Positions 12,079 through 25,621 of a stretch of 64,000 nucleotides of DNA are shown in pieces; position 1 is the stretch's first letter, and each line of letters opens with the position of its first letter. Source of the stretch: Ascaris suum (taxonomy: Eukaryota; Nematoda; Chromadorea; Rhabditida; Ascarididae); assembly GCA_013433145.1 (NCBI GenBank), contig CM024183.1, positions 4,210,001 to 4,274,000 on the forward strand. The letters run 5' to 3'. The notes below the pieces were generated by a model, which was not told the DNA's origin, did not search any database, and saw nothing but the letters and a program-made list of their open reading frames with translations. The position numbers were made by a program, and so were the translations under genes.

Positions 12079-15000
12079 TGAGTTAGAAATGGTAGAAATG
12101 GCTGAAAAAAAATGAAAAGGCAGCATCGAAGAAAGGCAGAAGAAACAACTGCAGAGAGCAACGCAGGCTGTAGAAACGTCCACAGTCCATATTGAGAGGG
12201 TGAAAATGTTATTTTCAAGCAGGTTGCGTCATTCCAGGTAGCGTCGGTGTGGTGTGAATGCCGTGCTCTCATATCAAAGGACACCCAATCAAGCAGCACC
12301 ACTTTGTCAACGTTGAGCGTGCACTCATACCTGTGTGCACAGCAGTTACCCCTTCAAGTGCCGTCCGATAATGGAGACATTTTCGATGAAAAAAAATATC
12401 TCTGTGCATCCATTATTACAACTCTTTTATTAGGCAAATCAATTATTTCCTTATGTGAACTCGATTCTGTGAGCTTTTCAATAAAGCACATTTCTGCATT
12501 TTTGTAAATTCCATTTGCAAAAATTCTTTCTTTGTTAGCTCGGGAACTAGTCGAGTTGCAATTACGAGATTTGATGGAAAGATTTATACAATAGGATGAT
12601 CCAAGATATAACATTTCAATATAAAAATCAAATCCAAAATCAACTCCGAATTCTTAAAGATGTCAAAAATTTGCATAAATTTTGCACCAATCGGTTGCTG
12701 GATATTTGAGAGAATCGGGATTTATTCCAAATATGAGTGAACTACTTTGGATATTTTTTTTTTTTGCTGCTAATTTGTGAAACTGCTTGGAAGGATGAGC
12801 TGAACGAAGAAATTCATATCGCGCCAACTTCTTTCAGATGCCCTTTGCATTTGTTATTACCGGATAAAATGCTAATTGTTAATTTTGCATTGTTAATCGT
12901 TTATTCAATGTTTTAGTTGCTTCCGTACATTCCGTTTCATAAGTGAAGGATGTGCTGACCTCCAGTGAATGAGAATATTCGTTAGCAGTTTTAGTTGCAG
13001 AGTTTATGTTCTTCAACACCGATGAAGCAGCCGAGAAATGGAGCCGCTTACCTTTAAGTTGCTCATCACTGAGCTTCGTTGAATTTTGGTGTCTTTCACT
13101 GGTGTCAGACACCCTTTAGCCTCCTATCTACAATGTATCTGGAGTAGAAACGAGGATCCTTCCTAAGGTATCCGCTTGTGCAAGCTCTTGCTAATATGGC
13201 TGCCTCCATGTTACTTACAGCTGAAGCACTTTTCTGTGGATAATATAGGCAGGACCATACGAATATATTCCTCTGGATGATGGTACTCTCTGGACCATAC
13301 GAACTGAAGCATTTTCTTGGATAAGCCAGGACGTATGATGCTCCTTCATTATATTTTACTGCGATCCACATGGATCTGTTTGAGCGCTACTGTTAGGCCA
13401 TGTAAGTAAGCTGTTCCTGTGCAGTTGTGAATGCATAATGAATTTTGAATCATTTGATAAATTAAGCAGCGTAGAATTGATTTGCATTATAATTGTATGT
13501 TTGATATTTGCTGAGATAGATTAGAATTGGCATCGGCAACTCAGATTTCTTCTCTCTGAAAAGAGTTTCAGTGCCTAGCGCTTATAAAATAACCATCCAG
13601 ATACGTTGATCGCATATTAATATGTCCACATAAAACAAAACTTATTCACTACTCTTATTGATGTTTTTTGAGACTTATTCTCTGCATTGACCATACTTTC
13701 GTACTGAAAGTGTTTCTGCTAAGTGAAATGAACAACAAGCACTTTGTGGTGATCTAAACGACGAACTATTATAGGCGCAATGATAAAACGACCTGATAGT
13801 CGTGGAAGAGATCGCCCAAAAGAAGAGTCGAAACATGGGATGTACTTTTGGTTCATTTGCACGCATTTGACTACGAGCATGTAGATAGATTTCCTTGATA
13901 ATACACTCTCGAAAATCGCATGGAAATGAAGCGCTAATTCAAAACCGCCGAAAATCAAATAATACTGCATCGATTAGCTTTTATTTTTCTGATTTTGTCA
14001 TGTAGATTTCAACTTCAATGCAATGCAATTATTGATTTTTGCAACATAGCACGTTTGATTAAGTTCTTAGCCTCAGGTAACAGCAGTACATAGGTAATTA
14101 GCACCTGTGCTGCATAATTTTGCAGAATGCCCACTGAAAGAGCCCATTTACTTGTGTCAAAATTGTTTATTCACTCGACTAATGTGGCACTGTGGAACCT
14201 CTTTGCAGACAATTTCTTTATTTGGCATTTTCATCAACGGGATGAAAGAAAACCTTCAGCTGCTATAAGTTAGTGCGTAACACGACTGTTCTCTGCATGT
14301 TGGCAAAATTGTGTGATTCTTCGTCCTCAATATTTCATTCTCAGTGAATGTGCCATCCAGTGCTTGGCCTAGGCTCGTCCAAGTGAGCTTTTCATCGCCT
14401 TTTCGCGTTTACTTACGTGCAAATCTGCAAAAAAAAAGCCCTATCTTGAATTCTGGCAAAATCGAAAGTACCCATCCGTTATTCATTTTCGGCGAAAATT
14501 TTTGGATGCCTTCCGAGAAAAAACTGTCGAGTAAAGGTATGATACTCCTATATTTTGCGCTTTCCCTTTCAAATTTTCATGCAAAACAACAGCGTAAACA
14601 AACCTATTCCATCAAAATATTTTCAAAAGTTTTGTTTGCACCCATCAAAAGTGTAAAATTTTGCCCTTCTAACAGCTGCGCGTTGTGCCGATAGCTCGTC
14701 GCAGTGCCGTCCTTAAAGGACATATGACATATTGCACGTTCCAGCGTTTCAAAATAGCAGCTACGAGTGAGTGTCGTTTGTTGCTTTGCTAAATTCACCA
14801 AAGCTAGCGCTGAATGCACAGGATTAGCACGTGAAGAGGACAACGATTTTAGATTTGAGATTAATGCACGGGCATTATCGACGGACACTTGCCACACGTG
14901 CATATATTGCCGGGAGGCGTCTGAGAGTTAACTCGTTTGAAGGTGCTGCCCCTTCTTATGATCTTCCTACAGCTCATATATTTAGAAGGTTGAGTTTACT

Positions 15001-16779
15001 CATAAACATAGGGAGATTATGTAATTTAAACGGTACATGGCACCAGCGCGTATAAACCAACCGCTGGGTGAACTGACTGAAGGGAATAAGAGGAAGCAAC
15101 GAGAAAATAAATTGTAAGCAAAAGCAATGTGAAAGTGAAAATTTGCACTAACGAAACAGTGCATATTTACGAAAATAACGAGATGATTGAAAAAAGTGTA
15201 TAAACGAGAGTAAGGGTGGAAGGGAAATATGCGTATTTCTTTTTATTCCTCCCACCAAAAAATTGCATCCCACCAATGGAATATTCGTATTCCGGCTGCC
15301 TAGAAAGTCCATTTGTGCGTCCTATAGTTCATTAAGCATGAACTAGGTGGATTCTTTTTTCTAAAAGGCTGAAGGATATGCAGCGCTAGAATCGCTTTAC
15401 ATTTTAATATACTTCTAGACACTCACAGTAGTCACTATTGAAGCTTACATTCCACCAAAGATTCCAGACGTTTTTTAAAACTCCATCTACTATACAAATG
15501 TACGTAATGTTACACACATATTACATTATTTGTAGAAACGAAACCGAACCGGGAAAGGATTGCCACTGTTTAGTAAGCTTGCGTCTCGAACCCATGAGAG
15601 ACCACTAGAATAAATTGAGATTTTGAAGAGTTGAATGAAGAATTCCCTCAGTAGTACTTCGTGACCAACTTGTGGAAAAGTATCACCTATGAGGTACGAA
15701 AGATTGTGCCAAGCGTCTCTCTGTGGGAAGAGAACTCCAATGTCTCGTTAACCGGGCGAAGAGAGAAAATGTGTACGTAAGTGAGAGAAAATTCTTCATT
15801 TCACTTTTTTACGGTACTGATGGGACCCTTCATTCATTTTAAAAACATAACTATGAGACCAACTTAGTTGACTGTATTTGTTCACCCAGCCTGACGAACG
15901 CACTTGTGAAACCAAAAAAATGAACGCTTAGTGACCTCAAATACCGACAAAAAACTTTTAAAGGTGAAAGCGGCGTTTTTGCGGTGTCTGCTAGTACGGC
16001 CTTCCACGAAGGTAACTAACGACCGCGTCAGTTGTTATGTGAAGGTGCAGAACGAAATAGTTCCTTAGGGAGTGTTGCTTTGTTGCTCATTTGCAGGAAT
16101 CCTTAGATAATAGTGCATCAATAACATCGGCTATCTTCAAAGAGATTGATGGGGTTATTTAATTGATGAAAATCACGTGTACTGCTGTACTCGTGAAGGT
16201 GTTAAAGCTCACCTAAAATCGGTTTCTTTTCTTTTCAGCAAACAGACGTCTCCGCATATAATTTGCTTCATACTACATGACTCTCAGTCCACAGTAATCC
16301 GTAAATTGACCAGGTATATAAAATCAAATCGAAACCGCTCAACTTTTTATGAATATGACTGTCCGAAGTTTGCAAGATACATAGCGAAAATGCAAAGAGA
16401 CATTTACACATATATGTCTAACTGTTTCTCCAACCAATAGTTGCAATTCGCATAAAACAAAATTATCAGCGATGAAATTTTACGGTTCGATTTACGTCGA
16501 GGGTGACAACTTGTCACCTTTGGCCCTTTCATAAATTATCATCACCTAAGTCGGTTGTTACTGCACAAAGGTGTGATAAATTCAGTCATTTATTGTTGTT
16601 ACTCAGGTAATCAACTGCGAGTTCTTTGACTGATGATTTGCACAGTCACTTAGATCTGCAAGAAAAAATGTTGTTAAGCATTTGATCACTAATTTAGATA
16701 CCCCTATATTTTGATAAGTCAAATGGCTGGGATGCTAAACCATGCCATGCAGAATTCTTCACTATCCATTCCCCTGTAC
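12079..16779. other. Upstream region of the dioxygenase gene, with weak exon-like pieces only
   Basis: This contains the promoter side of the minus-strand dioxygenase gene. Exon-like pieces on the minus strand are about 13104-13035 (ends at a good donor, AAAG|GTAAGC, reading SDTSERHQNSTKLSDEQLK), about 13900-13720, and 14930-14604 (acceptor AACTCTCAG, open for about 100 codons). On the plus strand, 16238-16310 (acceptor TTTTCAG, donor CCAG|GTATAT) is exon-like. None matches a family I know and the pieces could not be joined into one model. Confidence 0.3.
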
Positions 16780-17024
16780 ATAAAACGTTAACTGCTTCAA
16801 TGTATCGGTGGGTCTCACAGCACCCATTGAAAATCCCCTGAACGATGTGCTAGCGATCTCTACCGGTGAGGAATTCATGAATCCACTATTCAAAGCTTCT
16901 CCTTCATTCCGAGTGCTCGATGCTTGAAAAGTCGCATTAATCGAGCAAAGTTTTTGCACACGCGAAACGGTCGAAGACTGCGTTGCTGCCGCTCGGATAG
17001 AGGCGATAGATTCTCTGCTGAATT
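16780..17024 (-). CDS. Candidate internal exon of an unidentified minus-strand gene
   Basis: A 245-base block is fully open between an acceptor (TTTCTGTAG) and a donor (TTTTAT|GTACAG). It starts with two bases of a split codon and ends in phase 0. The 81 residues are Ser/Ala/Thr-rich and mostly disordered in appearance (for example SRESIASIRAAATQSS and GFSMGAVRPTDTLKQ). Third positions are richer in G/C than the flanks, which favours coding. No family is recognised and neighbouring exons were not found. Confidence 0.35.
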
Positions 17025-17258
17025 CTACAGAAATGCTTTAGTATTATAGTGGAAATTGAAACTTCGCGTTCAAATTTCCCACGAAAATAGCGATGGCATT
17101 TTACCATTTCGAACTAATTTGCATTCAAACTCGAGTTTTACTCATGTATATGCATTTATTTTTGCCATATAAAATCGCTTTATGTTTATAAACCTTTCGA
17201 AATTTGAATAAATAAAATCCGACATTTTTGGAAATCATTAAATTTTTACTTTTTTCAG

Positions 17259-17387
17259 GAGCTCGCACACAACCGAATCAGCAGCTTCTTTGTTTACATG
17301 TCAATTATCAGTTGCACAAGGGTGTCGTTCATCTCTCTGGATCGCGATGCTTGCCAAAAAAAGGCCGAAATAAATGCCAACCAATGA
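17259..17387 (+). CDS. Candidate terminal exon, unidentified
   Basis: After a strong acceptor (ACTTTTTTCAG), 42 codons are open to TGA at 17385-17387. The peptide starts ELAHNRISSFFVYMSIISCT and ends KKAEINANQ; its middle could be a short membrane segment. It needs an upstream exon ending in phase 0; the plus-strand piece near 16238-16310 ends in phase 2, so it does not join directly. The model conflicts in strand with the candidate exon at 16780-17024, so at least one of them is wrong, or one lies in an intron of the other gene. Confidence 0.3.
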   Translation, partial: ELAHNRISSFFVYMSIISCTRVSFISLDRDACQKKAEINANQ

Positions 17388-20300
17388 TATTTGCGCTCAA
17401 ATCGATGCTTGTTATTTCAAAAGTATGCACACGTAACCAATAATTGAGATAACAGCCGAAATCATTTGAAGCAATCGCATCTTCTATTGGCTGCTTTGGG
17501 CAGCATCATTAACTGGCCCTGACGGCTCCATCGGAAAAACACGGCAGCTGCTTCAGGGTTGGCCCTGATGACTGGGCGTCACCGATCATAGCTGGACAGC
17601 ACTAGCCACCATAATAGCCCTTCAGTGACCGCAATGTGTATGCAGTAACCATAGAAAAGGCTTAGAGAAAGCAGTATGGAAATGCGGAGAAAGCTGTATT
17701 TCTCTTCGCATGAACGATCGAAAAGGTTTTTTCTCTCGCATTGTGCGTCGTCTCTTTCAAATTCGTTCACTGCACACTTGCGTGGACCGTGACGGCCATG
17801 CGCACCTGCACAGCTGGCAGACGACGAGTCGTCACTAATTCTAAATCATTTCCACCCGTCGCGATTTTGAAAGCAAATTTAGCTAGAGTGAGAAGCTTCT
17901 TTGATAATATTCATGGGACCAGAGGATAACCACCGAATGTACAGACAGAAAGGGAAGGCGATGAGGAAACGTTAAGATGTGGAGGAGGGGAAGGGGAGGG
18001 GGTTGGAGAATAGCGAATGGGGAGAGGAAGGTGGAGAAAGGAAGGGGAGGTGGCTGAGGAAGACGATAGAGGCTATAATTAATTGTCGCATTATAACTTG
18101 CTTGATTTATACTACCATTCCGTTATATTTTGGTTGGACTCTTATCAGTACTGCTAGGCCTTTCTGAAGTAAAGTAGTGCTTAAAAAAACAGCCCAATTG
18201 AGAGTTGTTGGTGTGACTCACATCGTATCGCCCGGCCGCTTGTCTATGAACGTGACAAAGAGTTTTGTTCATTCGGTGTGATATTCACGTGCATAGTGCA
18301 ATTGTGAGTTTTTTTCTTAGTGTAAGGTAATCAGCATTATACTCGAAACGTGAGAGGAAAAAGAGATCATAACTCTAAAATTGGCGTTTTTCGTGTGCGC
18401 AACCCTGTCCACTTAAAATTGCATCAGCCAAATTGCGATTGCATTGTTTCGTTGGAGTTTTTTGCAAGAAAAGATTGCCGTTTATTTCAAAATACCTGTC
18501 TTATATAATGCTTCTCGCATAAATCATTAGGCCATAGACTGTAAATCATAGCGAGCCATAAAACGCCTTTTAAAGAGCTATTTTCATAGGTTTGAACGAT
18601 GTATACCTGTGCGATGCTAATGCTGCTTCAACTAGTGTTAATTTCAATAAACACTACCTTTGAAGTCTGCAAGAATTGTGCAGTGCGTTGTTTATGCTCT
18701 CAGCAGTTAGATTATGGAAACCATCTCTGGAGGAGTCGTTTGTCATGATAAGGAACCACTCGAAATAACTCCATTGAGTTTGCTGGATTTTTGAATGCAA
18801 TTCCTGAGGACAATTGTTAATTAAAGAGGAGTGAAAAAGGAGTGATGGTTACACATTAAAATGACACAAGTATCACTAAAAGAACAGTTGCACCGTTATG
18901 TGTTATAAGAGTGTGCATTTGTGAGATGCTTGGCATTAGCTTATTGGTTTTTATAGTCGACATCATTTTTCGGGGTGAGCGAATGGGAAATGATTGAGTT
19001 ATCCGTTCAACGATATGATACTGAACACTTTCTCTTAATTTTCATGCAATTTTTTGCTGCCTCAGAGGTGTGGATGTTTGCTTTGACAGGTAAATGACTA
19101 GTTTACTTTCACTTATATAGACTCTCTGAAGTGTGTCTCACTTATGTTTTTTTCCTATTTTAGAAATCCGTTAGATTTACCTTACAGTGTTTCATATGCA
19201 TATTTCATAGTCTGCTTCCTATTTCTATACTTTTCGTCATACTAGCTTATGTTTCTTTGAAAATCGTCACTTAAATATGGATATAACCAGTCGCAGCCAA
19301 ATGATGAGAGAGGAAAGAAATTGCATGGAGCTACGCTGTTGCAACCATCTCATAGGTGTATTTAGATTATTGCACACACAGAAATTTTATTGACTATGCA
19401 CTTTTGCCAGCTTATATTTAAAGAATTGTGGCAAAGTTGTTTATATGTCTCGCTGTAATCGTCGGTTCGACCATACTAAAACGAAAGAAGCGAAATCGGG
19501 TAGTTATAGGATGACCTTCTGTGCGACCACTCATATTGACCTGTCAACTTCGAAAAGAGTTATTAGATGTGCAAAGGGCCTAAAAAACTAGATATTTTCC
19601 GTATTGGTCGGATTTTCATTTTACAGTCGTCGGATCGAAAAAGAACCTTTTGTAGAAGTTTAGTGCGAGCAATCATTCCACCCAAGCAATCAAAATGAGA
19701 ACTGGCGATTTTATTATTTTTTAGTTTTCTCTGAAAGTGGTTGTTTAGATGAGCGGAACACAAAAGCGCATATTGTGCCATCACGTTTTGCACGTTTCTT
19801 CGCCTGTCTCTTTTTCCTGATGCGTTTTCAACGCTGCCTCCTATCAAAGTGAATTTTAGTGCCAGTCACATCGCTACTCTATAAGCACAGTGGATGTCTT
19901 TGCATGAAGAGGGAATATAGGAGAGGTATAGAGTAAGAGAAAACATGGATGGCCCACAGAAAGAGACTGGATCAGAGATACAAATGAACTTCATTTTTTG
20001 CACGTAGAGGTGTGTCAGAGATGTGCGAAAGGAAAATAGCATATGAGCGCAGTTGCCGAGGAAAGAAAGCATTTTGCCAGCCGACTGGTTCAGACAACGC
20101 GAAACAGGATCATATCTGCACGAACGTTCCTCCCATTTCGACCGAGCGACAAGCATCATTGCGGAGTTGCACATTCAGCACAGCTGGTCATCTGTGGCTG
20201 CTTGATGCAACGGTCGGTTGTGTGGCATTCAAGAATGCTTGCAGGAGGAGATGCGAACCAACAATGTCTGTGGTCATTTCGGGTCTCCAGTCTTTGCATC

Positions 20301-23300
20301 TCTTAATGCTTCCGCACTCTTATTTTTGCAGCACTCACAAAAATGCCCTAACTTTATTTACTCTCCAATGTTATATCCCGTTCAAATCTGATGATATGGT
20401 AGTTTTTTCGGCTTAAGCAGAAGTATAAGCAGCTGTTTTTTGCGCCATTGTTTTATCGTGATTTTTTCCTCACCCATTTTCTCACTTTTACGAAGTTTTC
20501 AACAAATTTTCAACCCTGACTTCCTCTGCAAATCCATAATATAACAGTGGAACAGGTAATGCATAAAATGGAATGTTCAGTGGCCAGATGACGTCAAGCA
20601 CAATTTTATGGATTTTGGATCTAAACGTTACTAGTACAAGTAATTACTCGCTACTTGAATAAAATTGATTTTTAATCGTGATATTACACTGCATCAGTTA
20701 TGGCAAAAACGTTGGATCACTTCATGGATGGGAACTCGGAGCCATTTGTGTCAAATCGGATAACTGTCTTGCTCGAGATTTCTCAGCAAAATTTTTCCTT
20801 TAAATCAAACTTTTTGGAACTTCTATTTGATTAGCGCCAATTCTTCAAACCTCTATCGCATTCTTTTTCGATTTTGAGGCTCTCTGAAAGCGTTTCATCA
20901 TTTTTCCCATCCTCCCTTCCATTTGTCCCAATACATTTAGGCTTAAGCTTATGTGAGCCAAATGCTTGCCAATTAATGTAGTTGGTTAGCTGCATATTAT
21001 ATAATGGATGGAAATATGGGAAAGTTGTGCGTTGTAAAGGTAATTTTCGCACGCGTGGAGAGTGAAAATTGATACGAGCTAAGAATTTTTCCTCTCATGG
21101 ATGGTCGTACTGTTGTCATATTTTTTAAATTTCTTTTTGAATTTCTAAATCTCTTTCTCAATTCCTACTTAACATTTCGCTGATTTCTGAAAACGCTTTA
21201 GCTAATTTGCGTTTCTCAAAGTGTGTTATTTTGCATATGATAGCATGGCGATGAAAATCATTCGCGTACGGTGACGTGATGATGCACGTTGCAGCTAGAA
21301 TTGGAACATAGTTTTATCTGTTGGAAACGTCCCGTTCACTACAGTTGACCCGCTTATTAAAACTATCCCCTTCTGAAGTGTGATTTGCTTCCCTGACTAT
21401 TACCGAAATCCTTATGGAGTTGTTTCCGACTGTTAGTTTGGTTCCGGCTGCAATAATCCACAAAAATAGTTACTTTTTCGAGAAGCGACTTTAAGCTGCC
21501 TACAGCCGAATATTTCGTTTCGCAAAGAACAAATATCTGTTGCTAAGAACTTCTTTGCCTACAAAAAATGGTTGTAATGAAAATAATCGAGCATTAATGA
21601 CTGAAAAGAACTTGAAAAGCTTTGGGGCTAGCAAATGAATTGTTGTTTAGCCGGTGCGCTAATTGTGCGTTATCATTGTCGCCGATTGTATTTCGTCTTA
21701 TTCATCAACAGAGTTTACAATTAGTCCCTAATGGTATTGGTTTTTCAAATATAAAAATGGTACAGTTCATATGAATTGCTAATCGGTGATAATCATCGTC
21801 AGTAAGAATCACTGATCTCTCAATGATAACGTTTTTGACGATTGAACTCGTCTGTGATAGCGGATGCTCTCGAATGCCCAAAGTTTGAGTATTGTGGGAT
21901 GCGCCTTCAGTTTGCGTACGCAGCTACTGAATTTTCTTCGATATCTTCCGATGAAACACTCTGGCGTGTTGTTCGGTAATTTTAGTTTCATGTTAAGAAT
22001 AAAAATTAAAAAATTTCCTCCTTCCTTCCTTAAAGATCGGTAATTTTACCTGAAAACAGTCAATATAAGCGATTTACGTAAAAATTTCCTCCTACCGTCT
22101 ACCTCATAGCATCGTTTATCCTTCATTCTGGAGATAAAGGATTCCGATCAAACGAAGTGCGTATGCTATGATTTGATGAACTTCACTTTGGAATTTAGAA
22201 GCATTGTTTGCATTGTACCATGCAAGTGGCGCCTCTTCTGAATGTTTTTTGTGTTTCGTCCTTTTCAAAATGCCTTCATGTAACACGTCAGCATTTGTAT
22301 CATTGTACATTGGTGCTGGTGTGTGTATTTATTTTTTACTGCTGTTTATAGAAGCAAGAAAAATACTCGCGCAAGCATGAAAAAATTTTGTCTTGAGACG
22401 TTTGGGAGGTGTTTCTTGTTTCGCCTTTTTCTTATTTTGCTTAGAAATTTTAAGTTATATATTGATGCGCTTCTTTTATCTGTTACTGAGAAATCACACC
22501 TATTCACGTTTCATCTTAATTCATAGGTTTCCTTTGAGAAGATAGGACTATGTGCAGTTATGTTGTTTAATATCTCTTCCCTCTCGTTGTGATGTAACAT
22601 CGCGTTCTTAGGCAATCGTTAGTTTCTTTGAGCAAAGGGATTTGTCGCTTGATCCATCATTCATGACGATTTCGCTCGCTATCGCTGTAAACGTTACGCT
22701 TGTTGAGGTATGTTTGATGCAGGCCCATTCTATATTCCGGCAGATGTTATATATGATTACTGCTAGTGGAATCATAACGTAGATGCTGTGCTTACGACCG
22801 TCCAATTAATGAGGCACCAAGTTTGTCGTTGCGTTGTATTCCACCTCCTTTTCCGTTCATCGTTGTGAGATTTGGAGTCACATGATCCTTTACAACTGTT
22901 ACTTTGCTGCGCACATCCATTCGCCTCACTTTTTTCTTCAAGGAATTTGCTTCAGTAGGATTGATGTGCCACCGTTCCGTTCATATTACATCTTGAATCC
23001 ATTACATCGGCATTATGGAGTTATCTTGGTGGAATTTCACCATTGGATTGTTGAAGTTCATTTGCATTAATTAAATTCCATTCAAGCAATATGTGGCGGG
23101 CTTAAAGCCTATCTAGAAAGGAAAAAGAACTGATCAACTAAATTGTACATGCTTAAATTGAGCTTTATCAATAGCTGCGACCATGAATTCGAATTTTCGA
23201 GTTCAGCGTTATTATTATTATTATTATTTTTTATTTCGATATATCGTCGAATTGAAAAAGAAGAAGAAAAATTCTCGCAGACACGATACTTCATCACTGA

Positions 23301-25602
23301 TAAACTGAAAGTGACATAACGCACGTAAAGATCATTTATCCTCATCAAATCGACTCGTTGGTTTTGCATTAAGTATCTTTAACCGATTACTTTTCTCTAT
23401 ATATTTCTTCTCCTCGCAGATCACTCTTCATTTCTCTAATACGTTCATTCTACGCGTTTAATTCGGAAAAATAAATGTGCACATCACATAACATCATTCA
23501 TTTTGTGTGTGTCATCGTTACACGCCAAGAACTGTGTAATCGAAGTGTTCATTCGCCGATAATAAGTTGTTGATTGAAAGGATAAGGGGGCATAGACAAC
23601 TTCATCGGTGAAATCGAGCGACCGATAAAAGAGCTAGGTGATTTAAGGTGCCCTAATAATGAATGTGAATTTTAGGAGAAATTTTTGAGATGGTCCGTCG
23701 TCATCCATATCGTACTGAATATTTTTAAAAAAACTTTTGCATGGGTGCATATTTGCATTTTTAAAGTACACATTGATTGATACTGTATTCAGTGCAATGT
23801 TATTCGTTTGTGTGGGCGCTTTTTAACCTTCGGATTTTGGGTCGCTCTTAAACCGCCCGATTGTAGGTCACTTTTAAACCGTTTGACTAAGTAGTGGTAA
23901 TGAATATAGATTAATTTTCTCTATCGCTAGGCATTCGTTCCGATATTGAATCGCGCTCATTTCGTATTGCATATTTTGCTGTTCTCGATTTTCATTCTTT
24001 CTAAGGATGTTACACCTTCGGAGCAAAAATATCTAACTTAATAGCAATAAATTCACAAAATTTTTCTATAACCTTAAAATAATTCATTTCTTTTGCTCCC
24101 ATTCTACTCTCTCTTCTACCCCCCCCCCCATCCCCCTCCCCTCCCTCCCTCATCCCCTCTTTTCACTTCATTCGATGTTAGTAATCTTGTCTTAACATTT
24201 GCTCAAAGTACGTATATAATGCGACTTTGATTCCATTAAATAGGAAGATGCGAACGAGTATCAAATAGTTTTTAAAAAATGATGTACATTTCGTTGGAGA
24301 CGACGTGAGAAAACGAAATTCTTTCATTTCACACATTTTTCAATATTTCTGTTCGATAGGAGCAGTTTCATTTTCGTCTTTCTTACGTTTTTCCTCTGCT
24401 ATTTCGAGCAAACTTGAATACTGTTTTTCATGCCTTTTGATGCGCTCGAAACGCTCTTCTGGCACTCAGCTTGAACAGAGTTGAACATCGGTTTTATATT
24501 CTCATGAATTTTTCTTAACAGCGCTTCTCCACGTCCTCTATTTTGCACCCCTCCCCCCTCCCTCCCCCCGCCCTTATCAGAGTAAGTTAAACCTTAACTA
24601 TTACAGGGGCTCGATTTACGATATTTTAATGAAGAAATCCTAATACCTCTAGAGGCATAAAAAATTCCATCATGGCCATGAAAAAAAAAGTTTTAAGTAG
24701 AAATATGCTCCTCGAACCCTCAATAAGCCTCAGCCTCTGCAAACTCATTGAATTGGGCAAAAACTGCAGAACAAGAGGTGTGCATCACATCCGATAAAAC
24801 TGTCGAACAATATCAGTGTAAAAGTAGGTGAGTAGATAGACACCAAACAATATGGGAAATCGCGAATGGAATACGAGTGATATAATCTCAGACGACTCAT
24901 AAAAACAAGTTTTGCATCTCAACTATCCTCTAAGGTAATGATTATCGGAAATCAAAACTGCTCAGCATGCCGTTTAGTGAATAAGCTTTGCAAAAAAAAA
25001 ACAGGATGAGATTGCAGATCAATGGGTTATATTCAGTAAGCATAAGCCGATTATCACAGAGATATTTCGGAATAGGCACCATAAGATCTTAGAAGCACTT
25101 TACGAAAGACATTATATTATGAAAAAAAATTGATGTCAACAGGAAGAAGCCTGAACTTAAGGGGCAATATCTAAAGGTTAGATGAGAAGAATGCATAAGA
25201 AATTTTTGTGTGCAATGACTTTTACCTATTGCTATCATTGATTTAAACTATATGGCAATACTCAATAATATCACATAGTGAAATTATTATAGTAATGCAT
25301 GTACTATATTTCGTTCTCTTCATCAATTTTATTGCACCTCTAAGCGGTAATAAATCACCGCTCCGTTTATAATATTGAAATCTTTCAAAATATTATTAGC
25401 GTTGATTTTTATATTTTCTAAGCCTCTATTATTAGGTCTTCACTTTAGAGCTTTTATCATGCCATCGTCATAAAATTCGACCAGCACTGCATTAATTATA
25501 TCAGTTATCGATAACATTTTCACGATGCTTTAAATCTTTTTGGTATTATTGTATTGTGTTCTACTGGTCGAATGTTTTAATATTGCTCAACTTTATTTTT
25601 TA
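17388..25602. other. Long intergenic region with no supported gene
   Basis: It holds AT-rich sequence, a purine-rich tract near 17950-18060, an ATT trinucleotide run at 23210-23228, and pyrimidine tracts near 24107-24160 and 24545-24572. Short ATG-initiated minus-strand frames at 22310-22116 and 21991-21809 lack family similarity or convincing splice context. The 20-bp dispersed motif occurs at 19761-19780. Nothing else is supported. Confidence 0.4.
19761..19780 (-). repeat. Copy 1 of a dispersed 20-bp motif
   Basis: The minus strand reads TGGCACAATATGCGCTTTTG. It matches the copies at 34234 and 43891 at 18 of 20 positions, the only variable positions being 7 and 8. It could be a transposon-end fragment or a shared protein-binding site. 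Confidence 0.6.
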
Positions 25603-25621
25603 ATGCTTTCAGGAGTGCACT
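25603..25621 (+). promoter_or_regulatory. Probable trans-splice acceptor before the first FAM162 gene
   Basis: The sequence ATGCTTTCAG|GAGTGCACT sits directly before the ATG at 25622. A strong acceptor 9 bases before a start with no in-frame upstream codons fits nematode spliced-leader addition. A cis intron in the 5' UTR cannot be excluded. Confidence 0.55.

Noticed and set aside
20012..20416. A 134-codon plus-strand open frame
   Set aside because: Composition is not protein-like, there is no splice context or similarity, and an antisense frame overlaps it.
21809..22310. Two ATG-initiated minus-strand frames of 60 and 64 codons
   Set aside because: They are complete frames but short, with no similarity and no convincing splice sites. 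Chance frames of this size are expected here.
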